From Paraburkholderia phenoliruptrix (GTDB lineage: Bacteria; Pseudomonadota; Gammaproteobacteria; Burkholderiales; Burkholderiaceae), in the NCBI RefSeq assembly GCF_019511605.1, contig NZ_JAEUAV010000028.1, positions 35,127-99,126 on the forward strand: a stretch of DNA of 64,000 bases, read 5' to 3'. A model generated the notes under the pieces. The model was not told the origin of the DNA. It ran no database searches and saw nothing but the letters and a program-made list of their open reading frames with translations. The translations under genes and the position numbers were made by a program. Positions 1 to 8,622 of the stretch are shown here, piece by piece. How positions within the stretch are numbered: position 1 is the stretch's first letter; each line of letters opens with the position of its first letter.

Positions 1-1290
1 CTCGCGCAAGCCATGTTCTCCGATCCGATGGAGCATCTCGTCTATCGGATCAGCAATGGCGAAACAGAGATTGCCGGCGACGAGACGCTTCCGCTGCAAG
101 GCGCGAGCGTGCGGCGCATGCATTATGCGTACGTGTTCGAAACGCAGCACCAGGGGGTCACCGTGCGCGTCGCGCAGGTGCGGGTCGATCAGCCGGTCGG
201 CAATCCGATCGTCGTGGAGGTCGGGCAGCCGGTGCATCACCGCTTTCGCATCGCCGCCGAGTTTCTGGTTGCGATCATGATGCCGCTGCTGTTGCTGCTG
301 CTCGCCGGCTGGGTGATCGTGTGGCGCGTGGTGAATCAGCAGCTCAATCCGCTGACCCATCTCGCGGATTCGCTGAACCGGCAAACGCACACGTCACTGG
401 AACCGGTGGACGAAACCTATGTGCCGGTCGAGATCCGGCCGCTGACCGGCGCCGTGAACGCGCTGCTCGGCCGTCTGAAGACCGCGCTCGACGGTCAGCG
501 CAAGTTCATTGCCGATGCCGCGCACCAGTTGCGCACGCCGCTCACGGCCGTCAAGCTGCATGCGGAACAGGCCGCAGTCGCGCGCGACCCGCAGCAGACG
601 CTCGCCGCTGTGCGCGAGTTGCGGGCGGCGGCCGATCGCGCGGTGCGTCTGTCCAATCAGTTGCTGTCCCTCGCGCGGGCAGAGCCGGCCGAGCAGGCCG
701 CGCGCTTCGTCAATGTCGACATGGCCGCGCTCGCGTTCGACACGGGCGCCGAATGGGTGCCGCGTGCATTGGCGTCGCACATCGACCTGGGCTTTCAGCG
801 GCTCGACGACCCGACCAACGATCATCCGTTGATCGCGCGCGGCAATCCGGTGTTGCTCCATGAAGTGATCGCCAATCTGCTGGATAACGCGCTGAAGTAC
901 GTGCCGCCTTCGCGCTTCGATGGCGGGCGCATAACGGTCACCGTGTCGCAAACCGTCGTTGACGATGTGCGCATGGCCGAGATCGTGGTGGAAGACAATG
1001 GCGCGGGCGTGCCTCACACGCAGCAAGCCGATCTCTTCAAGCGCTTTTTCCGCGGCGACGGTCAGAGCGATAACGGCGTGGACGGCGGGGCCGGTCTCGG
1101 CCTTGCGATCGTTCACGACATCATGGTGCTGCATGGCGGCAGCGTCCATTACGAGGACGCGCCCGAAGGCGGAGCCCGCTTTATCGTGCGTATTCCGCTC
1201 GTGCAAGCGGCGGTGCGGCCGTCCGACGCGAGCGCCGACGCGCCGGCCGGCGAACAAAAACCGGCGCACTCGGCGCCGGTCGATATGTAG
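1..1290 (+). CDS. Sensor histidine kinase, TctE/QseC-like (5' end cut by window)
   Basis: Membrane sensor kinase of a two-component system. The frame is open to the window edge, so the first Met at position 13 is probably internal and the N-terminus is missing. Visible in order (numbered from Met 13): periplasmic sensor part to about residue 75, a hydrophobic membrane segment about 83-105, a HAMP-like linker, the H-box ADAAHQLRTPL with phosphoacceptor His171, the N-box NLLDNALKYV near 290, and the ATP-binding motifs VEDNGAGVP and GAGLGLAIVHD. The tail is Ala/Pro-rich. The layout fits TctE-type kinases that control tricarboxylate or other organic-acid uptake, but the ligand cannot be read. Its response regulator is presumably upstream, outside the window. 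Confidence 0.9.
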   Translation, partial: LAQAMFSDPMEHLVYRISNGETEIAGDETLPLQGASVRRMHYAYVFETQHQGVTVRVAQVRVDQPVGNPIVVEVGQPVHHRFRIAAEFLVAIMMPLLLLLLAGWVIVWRVVNQQLNPLTHLADSLNRQTHTSLEPVDETYVPVEIRPLTGAVNALLGRLKTALDGQRKFIADAAHQLRTPLTAVKLHAEQAAVARDPQQTLAAVRELRAAADRAVRLSNQLLSLARAEPAEQAARFVNVDMAALAFDTGAEWVPRALASHIDLGFQRLDDPTNDHPLIARGNPVLLHEVIANLLDNALKYVPPSRFDGGRITVTVSQTVVDDVRMAEIVVEDNGAGVPHTQQADLFKRFFRGDGQSDNGVDGGAGLGLAIVHDIMVLHGGSVHYEDAPEGGARFIVRIPLVQAAVRPSDASADAPAGEQKPAHSAPVDM

Positions 1291-1353
1291 CGGTGAGGCC
1301 CGGCAACGAGCCGTCGCGGCGCCATTCGCATGGCGAGCGCGCCGCTGCGCGCA

Positions 1354-1893
1354 TTACTTCTTCTTGGCCTTTTTCGTCGACTTCGCGGACTTTGCCGACT
1401 TGGCCGACTTCGAGGCTTTGGCTGTTTTAGCCGCCCCCTTCTCCTTCTCGGGCGGCGCCAGCATCGTGCCGCGGCACTTGCGCGAGCCGCAGCGGCATTC
1501 GTATTCCTTCTTCAGCTTGTTGGTCTGGCGGGCGTCGATCACGAGGCCGTAGTCGTAGAACAGCTCCTCGCCTTCGGCAATGTCGCGCAGCGCGTGCACA
1601 TACACATGCCCGTCTATCTCTTCCGCTTCGCAGTTCGGCGCGCACGAGTGGTTGATCCAGCGCGCGCTGTTGCCGTTCACCTTGCCGTCGATCACCTTGC
1701 CGCTATCGAGCGCAAAGTAGAACGTGTGATTCGGTTCGTCAGGATTATGCGGATGGCGGCGCAACGCTTCTTTCCAGGAAATGCGCTCACCCTTGTATTC
1801 GATTAGCCGCTCGCCGGCAGCAATCGGTTCGAGCGCAAACACGCCTTTGCCGTGCACACCGGAACGACGCACGGCGATCCTGCGTGAACTCAT
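1354..1893 (-). CDS. SET-domain protein-lysine methyltransferase with Lys-rich tail
   Basis: A 179-residue SET-domain protein, predicted to transfer methyl from S-adenosylmethionine to lysine side chains. Visible signatures are the cofactor motif GVHGKGVFA (12-20), the pseudoknot motif NHSC (81-84), ELFYDYG (110-116) and a post-SET zinc triad C133, C135, C140. Residues 150-179 form a low-complexity Lys/Ala/Ser tail with repeated SAK units, like the tail of histone H1. An AAGGA ribosome-binding site lies 8 nt before the ATG. It converges on the histidine kinase gene with a 63-nt gap. The substrate is unknown: it could be a bacterial nucleoid or ribosomal protein, or a host protein if exported. 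No secretion signal is visible. Confidence 0.88.
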   Translation of the reverse strand: MSSRRIAVRRSGVHGKGVFALEPIAAGERLIEYKGERISWKEALRRHPHNPDEPNHTFYFALDSGKVIDGKVNGNSARWINHSCAPNCEAEEIDGHVYVHALRDIAEGEELFYDYGLVIDARQTNKLKKEYECRCGSRKCRGTMLAPPEKEKGAAKTAKASKSAKSAKSAKSTKKAKKK

Positions 1894-2121
1894 TGAATGA
1901 ATCCTTGTGAAGAACTGGGGTGAAGTCCGGCAGCCGTCGAAAACGCCCGCGTCTGACGCGCTGATTTTTTCTGGCGCTCATAGCAAACGCGGCGCCCTGC
2001 GAGCGCCGCGTCGACCTGCGACGCACATGCGCCACATCCGGCATCGTACACGCTCAAGACGGCTTCGTTCAACCGTCAAAAACGTATGCCGGATGCGCGT
2101 GCGCCGTGCGCGTGAACCGCC

Positions 2122-3234
2122 TCATCTTTGGCCAAACGAAATCTCGCCGAACAGCGCCTTCTGCTCGCGCGGCTGCGAGCGCCAATACTGCGGCGGCGCT
2201 TCGACTGTCGCGCCAAGTTGCGCGGCGGCATGCCACGGCCAGCGCGGGTTGTAGAGCAATGCGCGAGCCAGCGCGATCAGATCGGCATCGCCCTGTTCGA
2301 TCAGTTGCTCCGCATGCACCGGATCGGTAATCAGGCCGACACCGATGGTGGTGAGACCCGTCGCCTGTTTGACCGCCTTGGCGAACGGAATCTGATAGCC
2401 CGGCTCGAGCGGAATTTTCTGCAACGGCGACACGCCACCGGACGACACGTCGATCCAGTCGCACCCGCGTTTTTTCAGCTCGTGCGCGAACGCAATCGTG
2501 TCTTCGAGCGACCAGCCGCCTTCGACCCAATCCGTTGCAGACACACGCACGCCGACTGGTTTGTCGGCCGGAAAAGAGGCCCGCACGATGTCGAAGATCT
2601 CAAGCGGAAAACGCATGCGGTTCTCGCGCGAGCCGCCGTAGTCGTCACTGCGTTGATTGGCGAGCGGCGAGAGAAACTGGTGCAGCAGATAGCCGTGCGC
2701 GGCATGCACTTCAAGTGCGTCGATGCCAAGGCGCGCGGCGCGCCGCGCGGATGCGGCGAAGGCTTCGCGGATGCGATTGAGCCCCGGCGTGTCGAGCGCG
2801 AGCGGCGGCTCTTCACCCGCCTTGTGCGGCAGCGCGGACGGCGCATGCGGCAGCCAGCCGCCTTGCGATACCGGAATCAACTGGCCGCCTTCCCACGGCA
2901 CATGGCTCGACGCCTTGCGTCCCGCGTGCGACAACTGCATCGTCACGTTGATATGCGAATGCTTGCGGATGGCGGCGAGCACCGGCACGAGCGCCGCCTC
3001 GGTCGCGTCGTCCCACAAGCCGAGATCGCTCGGCGTGATACGGCCGTCCGGTTCGACCGCCGTCGCCTCGATGCACAACATGCCGGCGCCCGACAACGCA
3101 AGACTGCCGAGGTGAATCATGTGCCACGCGGTGGCCTCGCCCCGCTCGGCGGAATACTGGCACATCGGCGAGACGACGATGCGGTTAGGAAGCGTCACGC
3201 TACGCAGCGTGAGTGGGGAAAATAGCGCGCTCAT
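2122..3234 (-). CDS. NADH:flavin oxidoreductase, Old Yellow Enzyme family (YqjM/NamA type)
   Basis: FMN-dependent ene-reductase of 370 residues that reduces activated C=C bonds of enals, enones or similar electrophiles using NAD(P)H. It has the marks of the thermophilic-like YqjM subclass: the redox-tuning Cys25 in SPMCQYSA and the substrate-anchoring pair H177/H180 in VHAAHGYLLHQF, followed by SPLANQRSDDYGGS. The C-terminal half has the TIM-barrel phosphate-binding region around GVGLITDP. Length is normal. It stands alone between the SET protein and a glutamine amidotransferase gene on the same strand, with gaps of 228 and 90 nt, so co-transcription is uncertain. The physiological substrate is not indicated. 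Confidence 0.93.
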   Translation of the reverse strand: MSALFSPLTLRSVTLPNRIVVSPMCQYSAERGEATAWHMIHLGSLALSGAGMLCIEATAVEPDGRITPSDLGLWDDATEAALVPVLAAIRKHSHINVTMQLSHAGRKASSHVPWEGGQLIPVSQGGWLPHAPSALPHKAGEEPPLALDTPGLNRIREAFAASARRAARLGIDALEVHAAHGYLLHQFLSPLANQRSDDYGGSRENRMRFPLEIFDIVRASFPADKPVGVRVSATDWVEGGWSLEDTIAFAHELKKRGCDWIDVSSGGVSPLQKIPLEPGYQIPFAKAVKQATGLTTIGVGLITDPVHAEQLIEQGDADLIALARALLYNPRWPWHAAAQLGATVEAPPQYWRSQPREQKALFGEISFGQR

Positions 3235-3324
3235 GGATCACCGCCTAGTAGAAACCCGAGAGCGGTCGAGCATAGCACCGCGGTTCATTTGCTGCAGGCC
3301 GCCTCGCGTCGCGCAGGTTGACGC

Positions 3325-4038
3325 TCAGGGTTTTGCTTCCACCTGATTGAGCCATTCGCCGAACATGCGGCACGCCGCGGCCTCCATAGCCGGACCGTAC
3401 TGCGCAGTCTGCGCGCGCAATTGCCGCGCGTCGATGCCATGACTCGCGAGCTCGCCCGCATTGCCGATCAACCAGCGCTCGAAGCCGTCCACGCGGACCT
3501 CGGGATGACATTGCAACGCGAGCACATGGCTGCCCCATGCAAACGCCTGGTTCTCGCACGCATTCGTGGAGGCAAGACGCGTCGCGTTCGCGGGAAGGTC
3601 GAAAGTGTCGCCATGCCAATGCAGCATGGAAGTGTGCGCGCCGTCCAGATGACGCACCGGCGAAGCGCGGCCCGCGTCGGTCAGCGTGAGCGGTTCCCAG
3701 CCGAGCTCGGTGTGCCCCGCCGGATAGACGCGCGCACCGAGCGCGCGCGCGATGAGCTGCGCGCCCAGACAGATGCCAAGCGTGGGAAGTCCTGCTTCGA
3801 TGCGCTTCTCGATCATCGAAAGCAGCGGTACGAGAGTCGGATAGAGCGCGTCGTCGGTGGCGCTGATCGGGCCGCCGAGCACGACCATTAGCGACGGCGT
3901 GACCGGATTCGGCGCCTCGATGCGGGCAAAGCCTACATCGAGATAGCGGACCGGACGCCCGCGTTCGCCAAGCACCAGTTCGAGACTGCCGAGATCTTCG
4001 AAGTGGACGTGGCGAATGGCCAGAACTTCCTGATGCAT
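3325..4038 (-). CDS. Class I glutamine amidotransferase (GATase1-like)
   Basis: A 237-residue stand-alone class I glutamine amidotransferase domain. The nucleophile elbow is GICLGAQ with Cys90, and the His-Glu partners are H178 and E180 in QCHPEV, so the triad is complete. The N-terminal part MVVLGGP is the usual oxyanion strand. Proteins of this size without a synthetase domain are often annotated GuaA-like or as gamma-glutamyl hydrolases of polyamine catabolism (PuuD-like), but sequence alone does not settle the substrate. No synthetase partner gene is adjacent. It runs in the same direction as the OYE gene. Confidence 0.88.
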   Translation of the reverse strand: MHQEVLAIRHVHFEDLGSLELVLGERGRPVRYLDVGFARIEAPNPVTPSLMVVLGGPISATDDALYPTLVPLLSMIEKRIEAGLPTLGICLGAQLIARALGARVYPAGHTELGWEPLTLTDAGRASPVRHLDGAHTSMLHWHGDTFDLPANATRLASTNACENQAFAWGSHVLALQCHPEVRVDGFERWLIGNAGELASHGIDARQLRAQTAQYGPAMEAAACRMFGEWLNQVEAKP

Positions 4039-4159
4039 CAGCCTGTCACCTCAGGTTGACTGAAGACTGCCGCTACGCGGCACCGGAAAGCGTGGCAGGC
4101 GGCGAGTGCCGTCTGCCCTGCCGGTTGCAGTGTAGCGGATTGCCAGGTAAGCAGCGGCC

Positions 4160-4798
4160 TTACTGGGCGAAGATCTTCCAGGTCTTCTTCTGGGTGGCGA
4201 CGTCGGCGGTTTCATGCACCGCGCAGTCCAGACGCAGGTCCGTATCCGCCATGTTCAGGTCGAGCAGCGCGCAACGATGCGGCGTCTTTTTCGGATTCTT
4301 GCTCGGCTCGAAGTGCGTGCAGCTCAGGCACATGCGGTGCGGCGGAATATTGCCTTGCGCTTCGAGTTGATGAACCGTCTTGAGCAGCGTGCGGTAGAAC
4401 AACGCCTGTTCCTCGTCGCGCAACGTGCCGACTGCCTTCGCGAGGAAGTCGGGCCATTGCGCGGCACGCTTGGCAGCCGTGCGGCCGCGAGCGGTCAGAC
4501 GCACGGCGAGCGCGCGGCCGTCGTCGAGCGCGCGGCGCTTCTCGACCAGTCCCTTGGTTTCGAGCGTGCTGACGGCGTCGCTGGTGGTGGCGGCGGTCAA
4601 TGCCGTTTCACGTGCGATTTCCCCGAGCCGCATAGGACCCTTTCGCTGCATCAACAAAACCAGGATCTCGCCCTGAGTGGGCGTGAGTCCCGCGCCTTCC
4701 GCCCATTCCCAGGCCTGGCTTCGCATGGCCGTGCTCAGTCGCAAGAGGCTGTGGGTGACTCGCCCGGTTGCCTGTTCTCCGTATACGCCTTCGCTCAT
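4160..4798 (-). CDS. MarR-family regulator with C-terminal Cys/His extension
   Basis: A 212-residue winged-helix transcription factor. Residues about 15-145 form a standard MarR fold, with the recognition region around LGEIARETALTAATTSDAVSTLETKGLVEK and the wing region DDGRALAV. An unusual extra tail follows (about 150-212) containing C157, C160, H162, H174, C176, C192 and H195, spaced like a metal site or redox switch (CLSC then HRC then C). The gene ends 121 nt from the amidotransferase gene on the same strand and its promoter faces the DnaA-box region. The ligand is unknown; the tail suggests sensing of metal or oxidants. Confidence 0.9.
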   Translation of the reverse strand: MSEGVYGEQATGRVTHSLLRLSTAMRSQAWEWAEGAGLTPTQGEILVLLMQRKGPMRLGEIARETALTAATTSDAVSTLETKGLVEKRRALDDGRALAVRLTARGRTAAKRAAQWPDFLAKAVGTLRDEEQALFYRTLLKTVHQLEAQGNIPPHRMCLSCTHFEPSKNPKKTPHRCALLDLNMADTDLRLDCAVHETADVATQKKTWKIFAQ

Positions 4799-5007
4799 AA
4801 TCTTCGATTGGTTTATTTACAGCTCTTGTGCGGTGCCGGCCGATTGCTTGCCGGGAACGCCCGTAGCCTGTGTGGGGTAGCCCCGCCCAAAACAGGACGA
4901 GACGGTCTCAACTATCTCAAAAATTCACCGCCTTGCAAGCCAAAGCAGTTAAGACGACATTCTATGCGAGAGCGGCGAATCGTACAGCTAAGTTATCCAA
5001 CGTAATC

Positions 5008-5016
5008 TGTGGATAA
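5008..5016 (-). promoter_or_regulatory. Perfect DnaA box
   Basis: TGTGGATAA, the reverse complement of the DnaA consensus TTATCCACA, with no mismatch. It is flanked by weaker TTATCCAAC (4993) and GTGGGATAA (5019) sequences, giving three box-like sites within 35 bp. Confidence 0.75.
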
Positions 5017-5177
5017 CCGTGGGATAACGTCGGGGAAGACATGTGTGCCGATTCTTGATAAACCTGTGCCCCCGGTCAAGCAGTCCTTAAGTTGTCCTCG
5101 TTTACCGCTGCGCACGCACCGCCCCGCAGCCCACTTATGATTTACGCAGCGCCTTGACTTTGCAGGAAATTATTCAG

Positions 5178-5221
5178 TTGTCCACAGCCCAAGGCGATGC
5201 TTGTTAACTACTACTACGTAT
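5178..5221 (+). repeat. Origin-like module, copy A (inverted partner at 8380-8423)
   Basis: A 44-bp module: DnaA-like box TTGTCCACA, a 12-bp spacer, GCTTGTTAACT, one variable base, and CTACTACGTAT. Copy B at 8380-8423 has the same order and the same spacing on the opposite strand. By eye 34 of 44 positions match, and 22 of the last 23. A palindromic TATACGTA stretch follows. Confidence 0.75.
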
Positions 5222-5277
5222 GTATACGTACATCTTTGGAAAACCTTAAGGGCCCCGAACTGGAAATTTTATCGGCG

Positions 5278-5304
5278 AAAAAAAACCCGCACGCGGCGGG
5301 TTTT
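5278..5304 (-). terminator. Rho-independent terminator of ybdK
   Basis: Read on the minus strand, AAAACCCGC pairs with GCGGGTTTT around a 5-nt loop and is followed by a T tract. It lies 33 nt after the ybdK stop. Confidence 0.85.
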
Positions 5305-5336
5305 CTTACGGTTTAACACAAAGGGCGCGAGGCAAC

Positions 5337-6452
5337 TCACGCGCGCCACGCCAGACACTGTTGCCTGACCACTTCATGCAGCGACTTTTCCTGTTCCGCG
5401 ACGCCTCTTAGCCAGGTCGCGTCGTTGATCTGACCGCGCGCGATTGCGCCGATCTCAGCCAGCGCATGACCGGAGCCCAACGCGTCGCCGTGCGGCGCGA
5501 TCCGCTCGAGCGTTTCGAGAATGTCTTCGGAAATGGTCTTGCGTTCGCCGGTTTGCGGATTGATGCAGGTTCCGGCCAGACCGAAGCGGCAAGCCTCGAA
5601 GCGGTTGAACGTGTAGACGAGGTAGTCGTCTTCGTGCGGCGTAACGGGCTTGTCGAGGAGCAGATGCCGGGCGAGCGTCTGGATGTAGCACGCAATGGCC
5701 GCGGCGCGATCCACGGAGAGCGGCGTATCCATCACGCGGACCTCGATGGTGCCGAAACCCGGCTTCGGCCGGATGTCCCAATAGAAGTCTTTCATGCTGT
5801 TGACCACGCCGGTGTGCACCATCTTCGAGAAATATTCCTCGAAGCTGTCCCACGTCAACACGAACGGCGCGCGGCCCGAGAGCGGAAACGCAAACACGGA
5901 ATTCAGGCGTGCCGAATGAAAACCGGTGTCCACGCCCTGCACGAAAGGCGACGACGCGGACAACGCAATGAAATGCGGAATGAAGCGCGACATCGAATGC
6001 AGCAGGAATAGCGCGCTGTCCGCATCCGGGCAGCCGATGTGCACGTGCTGGCCGAACACCGTGAACTGCTTCGCGAGATAGCCGTACAGTTCGGAAAGGT
6101 ACTGGAAGCGAGGCGTGTCCACGATCTGCCGCTCGCTCCATTGCTGAAAAGCGTGCGTGCCGCCGCCGCACAGGCCGACGTTCAGATGATCGGCTGCGGC
6201 CACGAGCGTGTCGCGAATCTTGCGCAGATCGGCAAGCGCCTGTTCGTGGTTCGTGCAGATGCCGGTGGAAAGCTCGATCATGCTCTCGGTGATTTCCGGC
6301 GTAATGTTGCCGGGGATCTTCTGATCCTTGACGAGGCGCAGCAGATCCGAGCCGGCTTTGGTCAGATCATAGTCATGCGTATTGACGATCTGCATCTCGA
6401 GTTCGACACCGAAAGTGAACGGCTTCGAATCGATGAAGGGTTCGAGTGACAT
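5337..6452 (-). CDS. ybdK: Carboxylate-amine ligase, glutamate-cysteine ligase GCS2 family (YbdK)
   Basis: ATP-dependent ligase of the GCS2/YbdK family, 371 residues, the normal size. Family members join a carboxylate to an amine; E. coli YbdK has weak gamma-glutamylcysteine synthetase activity, but the main substrate is not established. Visible family signatures are FTFGVELEMQIV near the N-terminus (GVE(L/I)E core), EITESMIELSTGIC, FGQHVHIG and GTIEVRVMDTPL. A longer reading starting at 6482 exists, but the ATG at 6452 is preceded by AGGGGA at good spacing and fits the family N-terminus. It lies 99 nt downstream of the antiporter gene on the same strand. A true gshA is also present at 31.7 kb, so this is not the main glutathione enzyme. 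Confidence 0.9.
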   Translation of the reverse strand: MSLEPFIDSKPFTFGVELEMQIVNTHDYDLTKAGSDLLRLVKDQKIPGNITPEITESMIELSTGICTNHEQALADLRKIRDTLVAAADHLNVGLCGGGTHAFQQWSERQIVDTPRFQYLSELYGYLAKQFTVFGQHVHIGCPDADSALFLLHSMSRFIPHFIALSASSPFVQGVDTGFHSARLNSVFAFPLSGRAPFVLTWDSFEEYFSKMVHTGVVNSMKDFYWDIRPKPGFGTIEVRVMDTPLSVDRAAAIACYIQTLARHLLLDKPVTPHEDDYLVYTFNRFEACRFGLAGTCINPQTGERKTISEDILETLERIAPHGDALGSGHALAEIGAIARGQINDATWLRGVAEQEKSLHEVVRQQCLAWRA

Positions 6453-6551
6453 GGCGTCCCCTGAGTGAGGTCGGCCAGGCATTTGTCAGAAGCCCGGCCG
6501 TTTTTTTAAAACGAATAAATCGGATAGCGTGTGGCCCGCAATGCGAGGCGC

Positions 6552-7757
6552 TTACTCTTCGCGCCGCTCGGCAACCAGCGCGAGGCTGCGATAAACGAGC
6601 CACGGCCCGAGGATCTGCAGCACGACAATCGAACACATGACGATCGCGCGCAATCGCGGATCGAAGTTCGGATACAGGTTGTAGGTGTCGTCGACGAGCA
6701 GATAAGCCAGCGCCGACATGGGCGATAACGACAAGCCAAGCGCCATGCCCTGCTTCCAGTTCAGCCCGCTCGGCTTGGCGAACGCGAGCACGCCGACCAG
6801 CTTGGCGACAAGCCGCGCAACAATCAGGCCCAGTGCCGCAACGCCGCCCAGCGCGATGTCTTTCCATTCGAACGAAGTAAGCGTCAGCACGAACAGAATC
6901 ACAGTGAGGAGCCACCCGGCGGTGCCGAAATGCTGCGGCCACAACTGCGGCCGCGCTTCCAGATTTTTCACGATAATGCCGGCCGCCAGCAGCGCGAGAA
7001 TGGTCGACAGCTTGAACAGGTGCGCGAGCGCAATGGCCAGCAGGACCAGACCGAATAGCGCAACGAACGAATGCTCGTCCTGCATGTTGAGCCGTCGATA
7101 AAAGAACGTGCAGGTACGTGCAAGCAGATACGCGAGCACCAGCGAGCCGGCCAGCAGATAAAGCGGTTGCACAATGGTGGCAAAAACATTGCCATACGCT
7201 TCCTGATGCAACCAGCTCGACACGAGCTTCTCGATCACCACTGCATACATGCTGTTCAACGCGGTCAGCGTCAAAAGACGTTGCGTGACCTGGCCTTCCG
7301 CGCGCAATTCGGTCTTGAGCTGGATGACCATGGCGGGCGAAGTCGCCATGGCAATGGCCGCAAGTACCGTTGCGACCATTAGCGGCACGTTCAAAAACAG
7401 CAGCACCGGCAGAACCAGCGCGAACGTGAGCGTGGCTTCCGCGACGCTCGACATGACGAGCCACGGATTACGGCGGATCCAGCGCAGATCGAGCCGGCTG
7501 CCGAGTTCGAACAACAGCAGGCCAAGCGCCACATCGAGCAATGGCCGGGCCGCCTTGGCCGAGTCGGCGTCGATTACGCCCGAGCCTGCCGCGCCCGCAA
7601 TCAGACCGATGACCGCGTAGCCCGAAATACGCGGCAAACGCCACGCCCGATAGCACAACTCGCCGCACAAACCCGCGGCAAGCAACGCCAGACCAGCCCA
7701 AAAAATGGCGTCGGGGGCGAGCGGCCAGGCTGGAAAAAATGAAAACGCCGAGTTCAT
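6552..7757 (-). CDS. CPA2-family cation:proton antiporter (KefB/NhaS-like)
   Basis: Integral inner-membrane antiporter, 401 residues, with about 12 hydrophobic segments spread along the whole length and charged loops such as SRLDLRWIRRNPW and VIQLKTELRAEG. The pattern fits the Na+/H+ exchanger domain of the monovalent cation:proton antiporter-2 family (KefB/KefC, NapA). The C-terminal RCK/TrkA-N domain of Kef potassium channels is absent, so ion choice and regulation are open. The ATG at 7757 is preferred over an upstream reading from 7841 because AAAGGAG lies upstream and the protein then starts directly before its first membrane helix. It probably leads a two-gene unit with ybdK. Confidence 0.85.
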   Translation of the reverse strand: MNSAFSFFPAWPLAPDAIFWAGLALLAAGLCGELCYRAWRLPRISGYAVIGLIAGAAGSGVIDADSAKAARPLLDVALGLLLFELGSRLDLRWIRRNPWLVMSSVAEATLTFALVLPVLLFLNVPLMVATVLAAIAMATSPAMVIQLKTELRAEGQVTQRLLTLTALNSMYAVVIEKLVSSWLHQEAYGNVFATIVQPLYLLAGSLVLAYLLARTCTFFYRRLNMQDEHSFVALFGLVLLAIALAHLFKLSTILALLAAGIIVKNLEARPQLWPQHFGTAGWLLTVILFVLTLTSFEWKDIALGGVAALGLIVARLVAKLVGVLAFAKPSGLNWKQGMALGLSLSPMSALAYLLVDDTYNLYPNFDPRLRAIVMCSIVVLQILGPWLVYRSLALVAERREE

Positions 7758-8379
7758 CGTTATGGCTTCTCCTTTGCAGCAACGGCAGATGACACGAACC
7801 AGCGTAAGCCGGCGCGAACACCGGCGAGCGGGTGAACGCACGAGACGCTCACTGTCGCAATCGCTTCGCGTGATCCGCGTTGCGAGTTTTTCAACGATCG
7901 GATGATTCGAACGCGCCGCAGTGGCAGGGAACTCGGCGCATTCAGGGGTGCGGCCGTAGCAGCCGGCACGGCACGGTGAAAGGACGCCGTCGACGTTGAA
8001 TCAGAGTCGGATTGGACGGCACCGTTCCGTAGCAGCGGGCACCGCTAGAGGCGAGGCACCACGCGGAAAAGAACGGCGATTGTGCCATAGCTTGTTCAGC
8101 TTCGACCGAAAACACACGAACATGCAGACAAAACGGTAAAAACGTACTTCATCTTGATGACACGTGGAAAAAGCGACCGCCTTTATCGGTTGAGCCGGCT
8201 TTACCGGTGCGACGCGCACGCATCGCCGGCCGGTTCACTCGCGGAGGTCCAAGGCAGTGTGCTCGCTTCATATGTGCTTTTCAGGACAGCGCTTAGCGCA
8301 AGGGTTGCAGTGCTTGCCTGATCTGTGCGGTGGCGCACGGTCCAGCTCAGGCCTTGCTGTTTACGCGTTTACTGTATGT

Positions 8380-8423
8380 ATACGTAGTAGCAGTTAACAA
8401 GCTGCCTCGTTTTCTGTGGATAA
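8380..8423 (-). repeat. Origin-like module, copy B (inverted partner of 5178-5221)
   Basis: On the minus strand: perfect DnaA box TTATCCACA, a 12-bp spacer, GCTTGTTAACT, G, then CTACTACGTAT. Order and spacing match copy A. The two copies point toward each other around ybdK and the antiporter gene, about 3.2 kb apart. Confidence 0.75.
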
Positions 8424-8590
8424 CCGGTGTTTACCGAATCAAATCATCGCGTTGCCGACTTCATAACCGGGCGCACAGCATGTGCGATGACGACTCGTAT
8501 ACGCGGGTAACTTTTTGCGAAATTGCGAGGCGCTGGAGTTACCCCGTTTACGTCCACAACGGCTCCACATGAGTTGCGCCGGTAAACAGC

Positions 8591-8622
8591 GCGGTTATCC
8601 ACAATTTGCGGTGGATAACCGC
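8591..8622. repeat. Perfect inverted repeat built from two DnaA boxes
   Basis: GCGGTTATCCAC (8591-8602) and its exact reverse complement (8611-8622) are separated by 8 bp. The left arm contains a perfect DnaA box (8595-8603) and the right arm a one-mismatch box in the opposite direction. It sits about 20 bp from the 3' end of mnmC and has no T tract, so a terminator role is unlikely. Confidence 0.8.

Larger units (their letters stand above)
4799..5336. other. Non-coding region with DnaA boxes (candidate left part of oriC)
   Basis: A 538-bp AT-enriched gap with no convincing gene. It holds a perfect DnaA box on the minus strand (TGTGGATAA, 5008-5016), degenerate boxes at 4993-5001 and 5019-5027, a one-mismatch box TTGTCCACA (5178-5186), and a GTTTAC motif (5100-5105). 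Next to the 5178 box is the sequence shared in inverted orientation with the gap upstream of mnmC. The MarR promoter must lie at its left end and the ybdK terminator at its right end. Confidence 0.6.

Noticed and set aside
5337..6452. ybdK as a second gshA supplying glutathione
   Set aside because: A full class I gshA exists at 31.7 kb and YbdK-type enzymes have only weak activity of this kind.
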